Assembly (NCBI GenBank): GCA_014084085.1
Contig: NPFB01000082.1
Span: forward strand, 17,136-34,895
DNA length: 17,760 nucleotides
Reading direction: 5' to 3'
DNA from: Hondaea fermentalgiana
Taxonomy: Eukaryota > Sar > Bigyra > Thraustochytrida > Thraustochytriidae
Shown here in pieces: positions 1-10,300 of the stretch (position 1 is its first letter; each line of letters opens with the position of its first letter). The translations under genes and the position numbers were made by a program. Under the pieces are notes generated by a model. The model was given only the letters and a program-made list of their open reading frames with translations, did no database searches and had not been told where the DNA came from.

Positions 1-53
<53 letters not shown>
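1..53. repeat. (GCAA)n tetranucleotide microsatellite
   Basis: About 13 perfect copies of the 4-bp unit GCAA/AAGC run from the window edge to about position 53, so the true array may extend further left. No gene overlaps it. It is a simple-sequence repeat; the unit does not resemble a usual telomere repeat. Confidence 0.95.
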
Positions 54-310
54 AGCCGGGTCAAGGGAATTTCTTTTTCCCGGGACCGAGTGTTCGCAAA
101 TCAAACTTTTGATCTCATCGAAAACACAATCAAATAATCAATTCACTGGCGATTGCTCTTGTTCTCTTTTCGGGTGGGGAAAATGCACATTTTGATCTTG
201 ATTTTTGTGTCCATGGGCGGGCAAGATACAGAGTGCAGATCCTTTGGCGCAAGGTATACGCTTTCCACTTGCCAGCACAGAAGGAATGTCTTGGTTATTT
301 TCTTTTTTTA
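54..310. other. 3' flank of the reductase gene, no gene seen
   Basis: This stretch is more AT-rich than the coding DNA beside it and should contain the 3' UTR and end of the minus-strand reductase gene. A T-run at 303-309 (A-run in the sense of the gene) lies directly after the stop codon. A short hairpin-like element (GGGAA, 7-nt spacer, TTCCC) lies near 65-81. I see no canonical AATAAA in gene sense and no convincing reading frame. Confidence 0.5.
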
Positions 311-1387
311 CTACAGTATAATCACACGAGCTGGGTCTGTGCAGCCAAGGTCGCCGAGAATGCCAGCAATGTTTTGATGTGGCAATTGAGCGTCGTTGTC
401 ACTGCTGCGACGACCCGTGAGACTGTGCACGAAATCAGGGGGTCCACAGACAACAACTTTGGCGTGCGGATCAAGAAGCACGGCGCCGAGCTGGTCGGCG
501 AGCATGTCGGCAGAAACGCGTCCTACACCCTGTGTCCAATCTCTTGGCACATCCCGTGTGAGAGTGCGGAATACAGTCAATTGGCCAGGATGCTTTTCCG
601 CAAGCTGCTGGAGTTCGCGGGCATAAAACATATCATCCGGGGTTTTGTCGCTGGAGATGAGCTTGATGCGAGGCTGGTGCGCTGTAACATGGTCGTCCGC
701 GTCGCTGGGATCTTCGTTGCCGGTAGGTGCGCTAGGTGCTGCCGGGCTTGGAGCTGGCTCCAAGACGGCGCGGGCAAGCTGAATGCCAGCAGTGAGTCCG
801 GATCCGGCCGAGAGCACGGCAACAGTGGAGCAGGCGGCAAGGTCGATGTGAGCATGGAGCCTTGGCTGAGGCGCCGCAGAAACTTCGACGAGGTCGCCCT
901 GTCGGCGCGTCGCCAAGAAGCGTCCCGTGTCGCCGTCTGGGTACGGATAAGTTTTCACGATAATGTCCATGTGGCCCTTTCTGTCGAGGGGGTGAAGCGG
1001 GATGTAGGCGCGTGAGAGTCGCTTGCCGAAGGCGTACGACTCGTCGACATCAAAGCTGAGCGCGCGTACGTTGATGATGTCACCGAACGAGTAGGCGAAG
1101 CTTTGCTGGCGATCTGGCAACTTGAACCTGATGATGCGCGCGTTGGCGCCGAGGGGCTTGTTGCGCAGAACTTCGAGCTTTTCAAAGGTTTCGAGCGCAG
1201 CGGCCTCTGCCACTTTTTGTGCTGCATTGGCGTTGCTGCTGCGCGGGTCTTCTGACACCCGGGTGGGGTCCTCAGCCTCCGGCTCTGCGTGTGCATGTGC
1301 TGCGGTCGCGGCCGTGGTCGCCAGGGCCGCCGTTGCCGCTGCAGCGGTCGCCGCCGCGGCGGCGAGGGCTGCGCGTCTCGCGAGCAT
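311..1387 (-). CDS. Cytochrome b5 reductase-like FAD/NAD(P)-binding oxidoreductase
   Basis: The predicted protein has 358 residues. After a leader very rich in Ala and Thr (about residues 1-36), residues 67-175 look like the FAD-binding barrel of the ferredoxin-NADP reductase superfamily. The RxYxP flavin motif is at R126-A-Y-I-P130, and a K-x-Y...G segment follows at 145-155. Residues 187-350 look like the NAD(P)-binding half, with SAGSGLTAG at 193-201 in place of the usual GGTGITP loop and the C-G-P-P signature at 314-317. The family moves electrons from NADH or NADPH through FAD to cytochrome b5 or similar acceptors. The leader suggests a mitochondrial presequence or membrane anchor (inference). 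A Pro/Ala/Asp-rich insert at about 211-238 splits the nucleotide domain. The start at 1387 is the first in-frame ATG (the open frame reaches 1720 only through a GTG) and has G at -3. The exact acceptor is unknown. Confidence 0.8.
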   Translation of the reverse strand: MLARRAALAAAAATAAAATAALATTAATAAHAHAEPEAEDPTRVSEDPRSSNANAAQKVAEAAALETFEKLEVLRNKPLGANARIIRFKLPDRQQSFAYSFGDIINVRALSFDVDESYAFGKRLSRAYIPLHPLDRKGHMDIIVKTYPYPDGDTGRFLATRRQGDLVEVSAAPQPRLHAHIDLAACSTVAVLSAGSGLTAGIQLARAVLEPAPSPAAPSAPTGNEDPSDADDHVTAHQPRIKLISSDKTPDDMFYARELQQLAEKHPGQLTVFRTLTRDVPRDWTQGVGRVSADMLADQLGAVLLDPHAKVVVCGPPDFVHSLTGRRSSDNDAQLPHQNIAGILGDLGCTDPARVIIL

Positions 1388-1810
1388 CTCGCCAGGGCTT
1401 TGCCTCGATCTCTCGCCCGCCCGCCCGCTGGCCTTCCTGCCTGCCTCGCGTCTGCCGCCGGCCCTCTTCTCGCGCGCGCGTCGCCCGACCCGGACGGATT
1501 GCTCCTGCTCTGCCTGCTCTGCCTGCTTTGCTTCCTCGCCTGCCTCCTCGACTAGACCGCCGCGCAGACGGACCGCGTCCCGCTCGTCCTGGACGTGCCC
1601 CTTTTCCGCACGTACCCGGTTGCCCTTGCGGCCCTCCCTTTTTGTATCCTGCCGCGCCGCGCCCAAGTCCTCCCTCCCTGCGGCGCGCCCTCTCTCTTTT
1701 GTGCCTTCGGCGCAGGTCACTAGCCCCGCCCTAGGCGTTTCCTACGCGGCCACCACAATTTTTTTCCCCGCGCCGCCTCACAGGCTTCCGGCCCCCTCGC
1801 CCGGCCTCCG

Positions 1811-1900
1811 CCCGCGTCGCCTCGCCGCGCCGCGCCTCGCGTCGCCGCGCGCCGCGTTGCCTCGCGTCGAGTCGCGTCGCCTCGCGTCGCCTCGCGCGGG
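1811..1900. repeat. Degenerate GTCGC/CCTCGC repeat tract
   Basis: Nearly the whole stretch is built from variants of 5-bp and 10-bp units such as CGCGTCGCCT and CTCGCGTCGC. It lies upstream of the reductase start and inflates open frames on both strands with Arg-rich translations. Confidence 0.75.
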
Positions 1901-2037
1901 TCCGGGTCGGCGTCGCGAGTTCGGGTTGGCGCTCTGCAGACGGCAGATCGAGGCGGCTCGCAGGCGGCACGCGCGAAGGGCACATCGGCGGGCACATTTG
2001 TGCCGCCGGGGCAGGCCCTGTGTGCAGCGGGGAACCA

Positions 2038-2071
2038 GCAGCTGCTGCAGCAGCAGCAGCAGCAGCAGCAG
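2038..2071. repeat. (CAG)8 trinucleotide repeat with a GCTGCT leader
   Basis: Eight perfect CAG units occupy 2048-2071, preceded by GCAGCTGCTG, so the tract can fold back on itself. It is not in a supported coding region. Confidence 0.9.
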
Positions 2072-2157
2072 AGCCACGCCGGAGAGGCCTGGCCCGGGAA
2101 GGGTGGCGACATAGAGCAGGGGGTGCAGCGGAGGCTGTTGAGGACGTCCATGAAGTG

Positions 2158-2268
2158 TGCGGCGTGACATGATTTCGCAGTCGAGAGGGACGGTGCGATG
2201 TGACGCGATTTCCGCTGCCACGATGGACTGTGAGATGTGGCACGATTTCGCTCGCTGCCAAGATGGAC
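2158..2268. repeat. Three degenerate tandem copies of a 35-40 bp unit
   Basis: Copies start at about 2158, 2194 and 2229. Each begins TGNG and contains a GTGRCNNGATTTC core. The second and third copies also share GCTGCCA(C/A)GATGGAC. The first copy is the most diverged. The array sits in the divergent promoter region between two enzyme genes, so a regulatory role is possible, but it could equally be a decayed minisatellite. Confidence 0.65.
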
Positions 2269-3082
2269 TGTGCGAGGGCCAATTCGAGGTGGCGACTTGT
2301 CGTCATGGGCGCGACTCTGCCGAGTAGGATCCCCGCCAAAAGACCATGCGTTATCATCTTCACACATGCATCTACTCGCCGTGCCTCTCGCCTCCATGAC
2401 AAGATTGCGCCGCTTACATAGTTCCGCTCCGCTTGCACACTAGTACGCAGGCAGCGGCGGAGGCTGCATCCCGCTCCATGCGGTCTCTCGCTCCAGAACG
2501 TACCCCGGTCCACAACCACAGCCCCCACGCCCGCCCCGATCTCGCGCTCATTGATCCTCCCTGTATCCCTGTCGTAAACCAGCCCCGCACGCCGTCTTCT
2601 CTTCTCCGCGCCGACGTCGTCCTGCACGCGCTCGCCCGTTCTCGTCGTCTCGGCCCGCACCTCGTCACTCGTCCCGCGCCCTCCTCCTCGGCCTCCACCT
2701 CCTCGGCGTCCGCGTTCGGCTCGACGTCGCCTGCGCCTGCGCGGCGCGGCTTCCGCTCCGCGCGAGCGGAACGGGGCCTCGGGCGAGTTCGATGCCGTGC
2801 GGGATATGCGTCTCGCGCGTCTTGTACACGCACACTGCGTCATACCTCCATTTCAACCTGCTCCCGCTCGACTTCTTCTGGATCCTGCGCGGCGAGAACG
2901 CGGGCGAGAACGCGGCCACGTGGGTGACCTTTTTGCATTGAAGGCAGCCTGCAGCTGCCACTGGTGAGCCTGCGCGAGCATTTGCAGGTCGAGGCGAAGA
3001 TCCGAGGCGAGCTGCAGCCGCTGGACGGACTGCGGCAGACCCCGTTCGAGCGAGATTTTCTGCGAGCGAGGCCTTGTGCAGG

Positions 3083-3117
3083 GAGCGAGCGAGCGAGCGA
3101 GCGAGCGAGCGAGCGAG
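3083..3117. repeat. (GAGC)n tetranucleotide microsatellite in the dehydrogenase 5' leader
   Basis: About eight copies of GAGC end 29 bp before the dehydrogenase ATG, so the repeat probably lies in the 5' UTR or core promoter. It differs from the (GCAA)n array at the left edge by one purine. Confidence 0.9.
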
Positions 3118-3146
3118 AGGGCGGGCGGACGAGCCGTGCGGGCGCG

Positions 3147-4208
3147 ATGGCGACGACGGTGTGCGTGACGGGCGCCACGGGCTTCCTGGGGTCGTGGGTC
3201 GTCAAGGAGGCGCTGGATGCCGGGTTCACGGTGCACGGCACGACGCGGTCCGAGACCAGCGGAGAGTTTCTGCGCAAGCTCGACGGCGCGGAGGATCGCC
3301 TCAAGCTGTTCGCGGGCTGCGACCTGATGAAGGAGGGGTCCTTTGATGAGGCGATCAAAGGGTGCAGCGTGGTCATCCACACCGCCTCGCCCTTCTTCAT
3401 GAACTTTGATGACTCCGGCCGCGAAAAGCTCGTCGAGCCCGCGCTGCAAGGCACAAAGACCGTGCTCGAGGCCTGCGTTGCCGCGGGCGTGCAAAAGGTC
3501 GTGCTGACCTCCTCCACCGCCGCCGTGTACATGCTGTACGGCGCGAAGCCGGCGGACTCGCACTTCACCGAGGACGACTGGTCGCCCGCCGATCTTCTCG
3601 AGGAGAAGAAAAACTATTACTGCCTCTCGAAAGTTCTCGCCGAGCGCCATGCCTGGGAAATCGCCTCCAAGGACGGCTGTCCCTTCAAGCTCAGTGTCAT
3701 GAACCCAACAATGATTTACGGGCCCATTCTCCCGGGTCAGGACAACCCAAGGCTGCACACGAGCATGTACAACCTCTTCAAGTATTTCGGCACCCCTTCG
3801 ATCAAACAACAGAGCTCTGCGCTGGTCGATGTGCGCGATGTGGCCCATGCCCATGTCGTCGCTGCCAAGATGGACCTCGATTGGGCTGGTTGGGGCAAGC
3901 GTAACCTGCTCGTTGCCTGCACGCCCATGGTCGCCGAGGTCGTCGAGGCGCTTCGCGCTTCCTCCAAGGTTTCTGACGACCGCAAAGCTGAACTTCCCTC
4001 CGAAGTTGATCCTGAGATTCCCCCTCCCGTGGCTGGCGCGCCGCCTCCTCACAAAACCTTGATGAATACGGAACGGTCCACCAAGCCAACCTCGGAGGGC
4101 GGACTTGGCATCAAGTACATTGGCCTTCAGCAAATGGTGGACGACACGTATGATTCGCTTGTGGCCAACAAGCTCGATAACGAGGAAAAGTACACGCTTA
4201 CCAAATAG
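3147..4208 (+). CDS. Extended short-chain dehydrogenase/reductase, dihydroflavonol-4-reductase / cinnamoyl-CoA reductase-like
   Basis: The 353-residue protein is a complete extended SDR. The Rossmann glycine motif TGATGFLG is at residues 8-15. R34 lies after the second strand and suggests NADPH preference. The downstream family motifs are HTASPFF (78-84), TSSTAAVY (121-128), the catalytic Y158-C-L-S-K162, NPTMIYGP (186-193) and VDVRDVAHAHV (228-238). Such enzymes reduce a carbonyl or aldehyde with NADPH. In fungi and protists many act on small aldehydes or ketones rather than flavonoids, so the substrate is unknown. No signal peptide or membrane segment is visible, so it is probably cytosolic. 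Residues 285-315 form a Pro-rich C-terminal insert before the last helix. The open frame reaches left to 2928, but the first in-frame ATG is at 3147, with G at -3 and +4, five residues before the Rossmann motif, which fixes the start. Confidence 0.9.
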   Translation: MATTVCVTGATGFLGSWVVKEALDAGFTVHGTTRSETSGEFLRKLDGAEDRLKLFAGCDLMKEGSFDEAIKGCSVVIHTASPFFMNFDDSGREKLVEPALQGTKTVLEACVAAGVQKVVLTSSTAAVYMLYGAKPADSHFTEDDWSPADLLEEKKNYYCLSKVLAERHAWEIASKDGCPFKLSVMNPTMIYGPILPGQDNPRLHTSMYNLFKYFGTPSIKQQSSALVDVRDVAHAHVVAAKMDLDWAGWGKRNLLVACTPMVAEVVEALRASSKVSDDRKAELPSEVDPEIPPPVAGAPPPHKTLMNTERSTKPTSEGGLGIKYIGLQQMVDDTYDSLVANKLDNEEKYTLTK

Positions 4209-4380
4209 ACGCTTCAATCGTCGTTCACATAAGAATCTAATCTAGTAGACTTATCATGAGACCCGATACAAATGCGCGCGCACGAGAGAAGGCAACAAAG
4301 CGTATCAAAAAGAAAGAGAAAATAGAGAAAATGATAGCAGCAACAGAGAGCGCGCCATGTTCATGACATTAACGCGCTAG
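4209..4380. other. Short convergent intergenic spacer
   Basis: Only 172 bp separate the stop codons of two convergent genes, so their 3' UTRs must be short or overlap. The DNA is purine-rich on the plus strand from about 4290 to 4350. I see no canonical AATAAA in either direction. Confidence 0.6.
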
Positions 4381-7300
4381 CTACTCCTGGTCTTGTGCAC
4401 TCGGAGGCTCGCCAGAAAGCGAATTGGCTGCAGTTCCTGTCGAAGAGATCGTTGACAATGGACTCGTTGTTGAAGAGAAGCGAAACCCGCGCTTCCGGCG
4501 AGACTCTGCCGAAGCAGCACTCTCTGGCTCCGCATCCCCGGCAACGTCGCCGGCGCCGGCTCCGGCTCTGGCCGACGTAGGGGACTTATGCGCGGCGCTA
4601 CCGCTCTTTTTGATCTCGTCAGCGCTTCCCCCACCATGACTGCTGCTGTTACTGTTTGCAGAGTTCACTTGCTGCGCTCCCGGCATCTGGCCTTGCGAAA
4701 AGGTTGACAGAAACTTCAGGTTCGGAGGTCGAATAGTATGCATCCGCGAGCTTCCCCGCTCGCGGTTCGCAGCAGCGGCCGCAGCAGCGGCCTCCTCGCG
4801 TTTCTGTTGTTCCTGAGCCTCGCGAATCATGTTGCGCTCACGCGTACGAGCGCCGGTTGCACCTGTCAGTAAAAGAGATTTAATCAGGCTCCTCGTCAAT
4901 CGTTGTCTCAAATGCGAAAAGAACTTTTGCCATGTCAGCAGCCCGTTGCGCAAGACGAGCGCAGAGCACTCGGCTCGCTTGTTGGTAAATTTGCGGACGG
5001 GGTACGGAAAACCTTGAGCTGCGACCGAAATGTTCAGGTCCGACGTCCGCGTGTACTGCATAAAAACCAAATCAACGAGCTCTCCCGAGTGCATGCGGAT
5101 CGTGTCGCGGTCCAGAAGCCCGAGTGCCGAGGCGCGTCGTTTCGAGAGCAAATAGCGCCTCGCTTGGTTCAGCACGAGAAAACGCTCGTACTCGGCAGGG
5201 TCGCACAACATTTCCAGCGGAATGCCCTCCGCCGCAAGCAGCTGCGCATCGGCCAAGTCCATGGCACCTTGCAAGTGCGACCTTCCCAGCTGGAGTTGCT
5301 GCAGCTGCTGATGCTGCAAGGCGTCCCGTCGATGAGCAGATGCCGATGTCCCCGTGCGACGCTGGGTGTAGCTCACAAGTATCTTGAGGGCCGCAGCGGA
5401 GATGTCCTCAAAGTGCGCTTTGGTGGCTTCGTCTTCGAGAAACCTCTGGATTTTAGGCCCAAGCACGTCTTTGCGGCAAAACGGGCGCATCGCAGCAACC
5501 CACTCTGCCGAAGCGACGTGGGGTTGGATGTTTCGTCCGCGTTTTCCGCTCAAATCGGGCGAAAAGGTATACCGCACGGTCTGAATAGGCCCGCCCAAAC
5601 CCGGACCACGAGGCGAAGCATTCGGAATCTCCACAACCATGTCCAGCGCGTGCTTGGGCGCGCCATCATCCTGCGAGAACTCAAGCACAACAACGTTTCG
5701 CAAATCAACCGTGCCTCGCGGTGGTAGCCGCAGCCGGGTCTCAAAGTCTGATCTGTAGTACTCGAGGACCACGTGCCGCAGCTCCCCGTCAATTCGCACC
5801 ACGCGTAGCTGACAGTAATTTCTACGCACACGACCCGCCGCCCATGAAATGTCATTGCGGCCCCGCTTCAAAATGTACCCTGAGCGCACCAATCGCTCTC
5901 CTCGTGCGCTCGCCTCGTTTCCAAGTGACGGGCTTGCGCTAGCAAGTGCTGTAGCTGATGCTTCGCGCACGTTTTCCGCAGACGAACTGCGGCCGCGTCC
6001 ACGTTTGCCCAGCGCAGGACCCGAAATGCTTTCCACCACAGACCCTCGCCGCTGCTTCGGTCCCTCCAGTGTGCCGCCTTGCTGCTGTGACGCGTGCTGC
6101 GGATCTTGGTGGGGCTGCAGCGGCGGCGGCGGCTGCCGCGTACTGCTTGCGGACGTCGCGGGCGCTGGGGAGTTGTTCGGCTTTTTCGCAACGGCTGTCG
6201 TGTCGTCGCTGTCGAGATCCTCATCCGGCTCAGAGCGAAAGAAGCGCATGAAAAACATGGCGGCGTCATACGTTAGGTGCACAGCCAAACGGTAAGAGGG
6301 CGCTCCCGGGTAAATGAGAAGCTGCAACATCTCATAAACGTTGACCTTGTAGTCGCCAATAATAAAATGAGGCCGCGTGCGCGCGTCGATCCGCAAGATC
6401 GGGACGCGAGACGAGTCATTCGATCCCGAACTCACAACGTAGCCACGTAAAATGTCCCTGAATTCGCTTTCACTTTGCATCGAATCCGCCACGAGGATCT
6501 CCCCCAGGGAAATTTGTACGCGCGTCGAACCGTCGTCTGCAAATGTGTGCGAGCCGCGCAAGCTCACAAGATGCATGTTGACACGGTCGTATTCAACCTT
6601 GCCCTTTGTGGATTCGCGTTGCCATTCATAGCCCTGCTGTGCAGACGAATGTGCGCTATCGTGTATGCCTCCAGGTGTCGCCGATGAGGATGACGCAGCC
6701 GAAGAAGAAGAAGAAGAAGAAGAAGAAGAAGAAGAAGAAGCTCCCGCGGACGCCGACGGTCCGTCCTCGACAAGTCGGATCGAGGCCTTGTCGATCACGT
6801 AAACGAGTTCCGACTCACGAGCCACGTGCTCAATCGAACGTAGACCCACCACACGCTGCACAATCTTATTGAGGACGCTCATGCTGTTATTATTCGCCAC
6901 AAGTTCGGCCTCGGCCTCCGAGATAAGCTGCTTCGAGCTCACAATCGAGTCACGTCTGCGGCGTTCGGAATTATGACTGCCCACCGACGCCGCGCCCGAC
7001 AACGTTGAGGAGCCGTGTCCATTCGTGTGCTTATGGCGGGGCCGAAGTCGCGAGGAAATATTCCCATAAAAAGTGTTTCCACGTCGAGGCTGCGAATTGC
7101 GCGAAGAAAATGACCCTTTCGATCCTGAGCGCACATGCCGCGACTCGTTTCGGATGAGCGCCAGGTCGCCCGGGTCCATGGTTGACAGACCCATCTCGCT
7201 TGCGGTGGGCTTGTGTCTCGAGCCTCGACCCACATTCGTGGGCAGCATTTCCACAGATCGCGATCGAGAGTGCCCTCGAGCTACTACATGACGTCGAGCA

Positions 7301-10300
7301 GAGGTTCCTCCCGCGGTTGCCGCGGCGCTTGACCCAGACACCAACGTAGACATTGTTGGCCCCGAAACAGAGGTCGACGCCGCTCCCGACCTTTCAGAGC
7401 CCGAATCGTTGTCCATTGCGCCCTCGTGCCCGGGCAACAATTTGTCACCTTCAAGATTGACCGCCTCGGCCGAATCGGAATCGACATCACTCACACTCAT
7501 GTCCTCTGCAGCAAAAGAGTCTTGCATGAGGAGTCCAGCCCGGGCAGATTTTCCAGAGTGGCCGACATCCGAATCGCTATCGTCAAACATGCCATGATCG
7601 TCGAGCTCGCCGAACGTCTCTTCCCAGTCCGTTGAATCTGCGCGAGCATGGTCTGCTTGCGATGAGTGGTCGTCGCTGGCTTTCGACTTGCGAAGCAGGG
7701 CGGTGTAGTCTGGCGAGGGCATAACGAGAAGAAGTTTGCGAATGACACCGAGAATATCGAAAAACGCCCGCGAGTCGAGGCAAATGTCCAATTTGGGCAT
7801 AGCGATAACGAATTTACCTCGCGGAATGCGTGCGTCGCTTGGCGACAGAGGTCGCTTAAGGTCACTCACGTCCGGAGGGATGATCGCAAACGTAACTTCG
7901 TGAATCGAAAAGTCCATGCTCTCGAGGGCAGGGCGGTGCTCAACGCCGCCCTTCCGTTTGCCCGAGCCTCCGTACGTGTCAAAGTTCCGTCTGTGCGCCG
8001 ACGTGCTGCGCAAGATGGGCTCCCCAAAGGAGTCGCGCTCATCGCTTGCATCCTCCTCCTCGTGGAAGCAAAAGGCGTAGTCCTCTAAGGTGTCAGTAAA
8101 ACAAAACGTCTCGTACCCGCGTCGCAAATTCACCCATGGGGTGCATCTCTCTCGTCGCTCGTCTGCGCCATCAGCAGTGAGCGTGAACACCTGCGCCCCG
8201 CTCACGCGAACATCGACCTCCTTGCGCACCATCTCAAAGCCAGGCATCTCGCCGCCGCTGACACGATCAAAACACTTGAGCAGACTCTTGAAAGTACGGA
8301 CCGTGGCAAGTTCACCCGTCACGAATGCTGCGTCAGCGCCCGCGCGCAAGAACACTTGTCCCCACCGCAATTTGACGAGAAACTCCAAATTCCCTCTGGA
8401 CTCCGAGTCTCCATCCGAGGACTCCTGCGGCTCCTCCTCGCGATGAGCGGAGTCCTCCGGGAACTCCTCTTCCTCCGGAAGAAGGCCTAGGTCGGTGGCC
8501 ACCCCAGAGTCATTACTCGGTCGACCGTCAAGTCCCGGGGACGGGTTCGACGATCCTGCAGAATCCGGACTCGTGTTAATGAGAGCGGAATCTTCATCTG
8601 GGACCCAATGCTCGACGTACGCGATGGGCGTTGTAAACGTCCGACCGTGTGAGCGATCACTCATGATCAAAAGCTCGTTCATGAGACGACTCGGTCGAAC
8701 CTCTGGAGCGAAGGCATCTTCAAAGTCTACGAGAGGACCCATGAAATGCCCATCAAACTGCTCTTGCCTCTCTTCCACCTCGAAATTCTCATTCCCAAAA
8801 CTCGCCCCAGCCCTCGAACTCGTCTCCACGCTTGCCCCGTCGGCTCCTTGTGGAACCTTGCTTTTACTTTCAGCAGATTTGCGAGCACTCTCCTCGTTGT
8901 CGTCGTCACTGGCACCCTTGCGACCTTTGCTCGTCTCCGACTCGGACGCAAACGCGAGCATTGCTTCCTCGTGCAAGCGTTCATCTACCTTGGCCTGCTG
9001 GCGAAAGGCGAACATAACGCTGCCAATGACCATAAAGATCGCGTCGCGGATGTTGATGTCCCAACGCACGCGGGCCTCGTCGATGCGTATGGTGAAAGCT
9101 TCCTCCTCACCGGCTTCACTTTCCTCAAAATACGTGTCGGGCGTTTCATGCGAAGAGGTTGACTCGCGCGTTTTCATGGTCGCTTGCATCTGCTGCCACT
9201 GGCCCGCCGTCAGCATAATGGCCGGCGTCATGACCCAGGGTTCGCTTGCAGACAATCCTCGCGCAGGTTTTCCATCAGGCTTTGCAGAACTGTTCATTGT
9301 CTGCAATGTCGCTGGTGGCGGTGGAGGGAATGAGCTCCAGAAACGCCAGCTGCAACCTGACGCATCCATATAGGTTCGTTCCTCGACGAGGATGGCGGAC
9401 TCAGAAATCACAACAAACGGCATTGCACGGGGGATAAAGTGGCTTTGCACGCTCGAACACTGCACCAAGAGCGCGTGCTGTACCCATGAGGGAGGATACC
9501 CACACGGCGGAACCCAATTCGTGCCTTCGTCAGGCGGCCGAATGTACTCAATCCTGGTAACTACAGAATCCGCGGCGATGAAAAGCGCGGCTTCCGACCG
9601 GGGCTCCTCCCACCACAAGAGACGCGGTCGATCTGCCAAGATTCCAATGCGAAGCCGGGTCAAGAGTCGCGCGAAAGTTGCAGTCTCAGGGGCCGTACGT
9701 GGCGGGCCGAGCGGGGCGAACGAACGGCGGATTTCGCAGATAAGCGGGTAGGCCTCCCAGCACAGCGTAAGCGTTGGATATAGGCAATCGAAAACGTCAT
9801 CATCCAGGTCGTCTTCTGGCGCCGTCGTGATCGTCTTCGAGTTCGAGTAAACGGACCCTCCGTCACCAAGGTCCTGGGCATCGACGCCACGCTGCACGCT
9901 TCCAGACTCTTGCCCTCCGAGAGGGCCCGACACGCCCTCCGCGACAGGGTCGGAAGAACTTGCTGTATCTTGCTGCCGTCCCGGCTGACGTTCCCGTAAG
10001 GCAGCGCCTAACTCGAACTTGAGACCGAGGTCGAGGCCATCGGAGCGAAAGTCCCTGTACATGTCGTCAATGTTCCACGGTCTTGCTTCGGGGCCGTGCG
10101 AAAGCTGAACATAATGGTCCATGGTTGTTGCGTTTCCCCAGCGGAAGGAGACCTGGAGGCGTGCGCGCGGAACAGTCAAAAGAGTCGTTTGCAACACCTT
10201 GCCAGCGCGCTCATCGCGAATTGCACTTACCACGAGCTGGCTGCACGTGAGTTCCCATTCGCGACCTGTAGGGGCAACAGGGGTGTTGGCGTTCCCTCCG

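Larger units (their letters stand above)
1388..3146. other. Divergent intergenic region between the reductase and dehydrogenase genes
   Basis: This 1.76-kb spacer lies between two divergently transcribed starts, so it should hold both promoters and 5' UTRs. It is very GC-rich and contains GTCGC-type repeats, a CAG run, three degenerate copies of a 35-40 bp unit and a (GAGC)n tract next to the dehydrogenase start. Several long open frames cross it on both strands, but their translations are Arg/Ala/Ser/Pro-rich low complexity, as expected by chance in such DNA. I cannot place a TATA box or other core promoter with confidence. A short stretch with somewhat coding-like composition at 2792-3080 is discussed under findings. 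Confidence 0.6.

Noticed and set aside
1..53. Left-edge repeat considered as a telomere
   Set aside because: The GCAA unit is not like known telomere repeats, and ordinary gene-bearing DNA follows at once; a similar (GAGC)n microsatellite occurs inside the window.
311..1720. Longer reductase model starting at 1720
   Set aside because: The codon at 1720 is GTG, and the first in-frame ATG is at 1387, directly before the Ala-rich leader; the extra 111 residues are charged low complexity.
1122..2114. A 330-codon open frame on the plus strand
   Set aside because: It overlaps the reductase antisense and then runs through repeat DNA; the product is a Ser/Arg/Ala/Pro mix with no domain.
1731..2843. 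A 370-codon open frame on the minus strand in the divergent spacer
   Set aside because: The translation is Arg/Ala/Thr/Pro-rich low complexity from simple repeats and has no motif or sensible composition. A real gene cannot be excluded without transcripts.
2853..4217. A 454-codon open frame on the minus strand covering the whole dehydrogenase gene
   Set aside because: It is the antisense shadow of a clear SDR gene in GC-rich DNA; its translation has no recognisable domain, whereas the plus-strand frame has every SDR motif.
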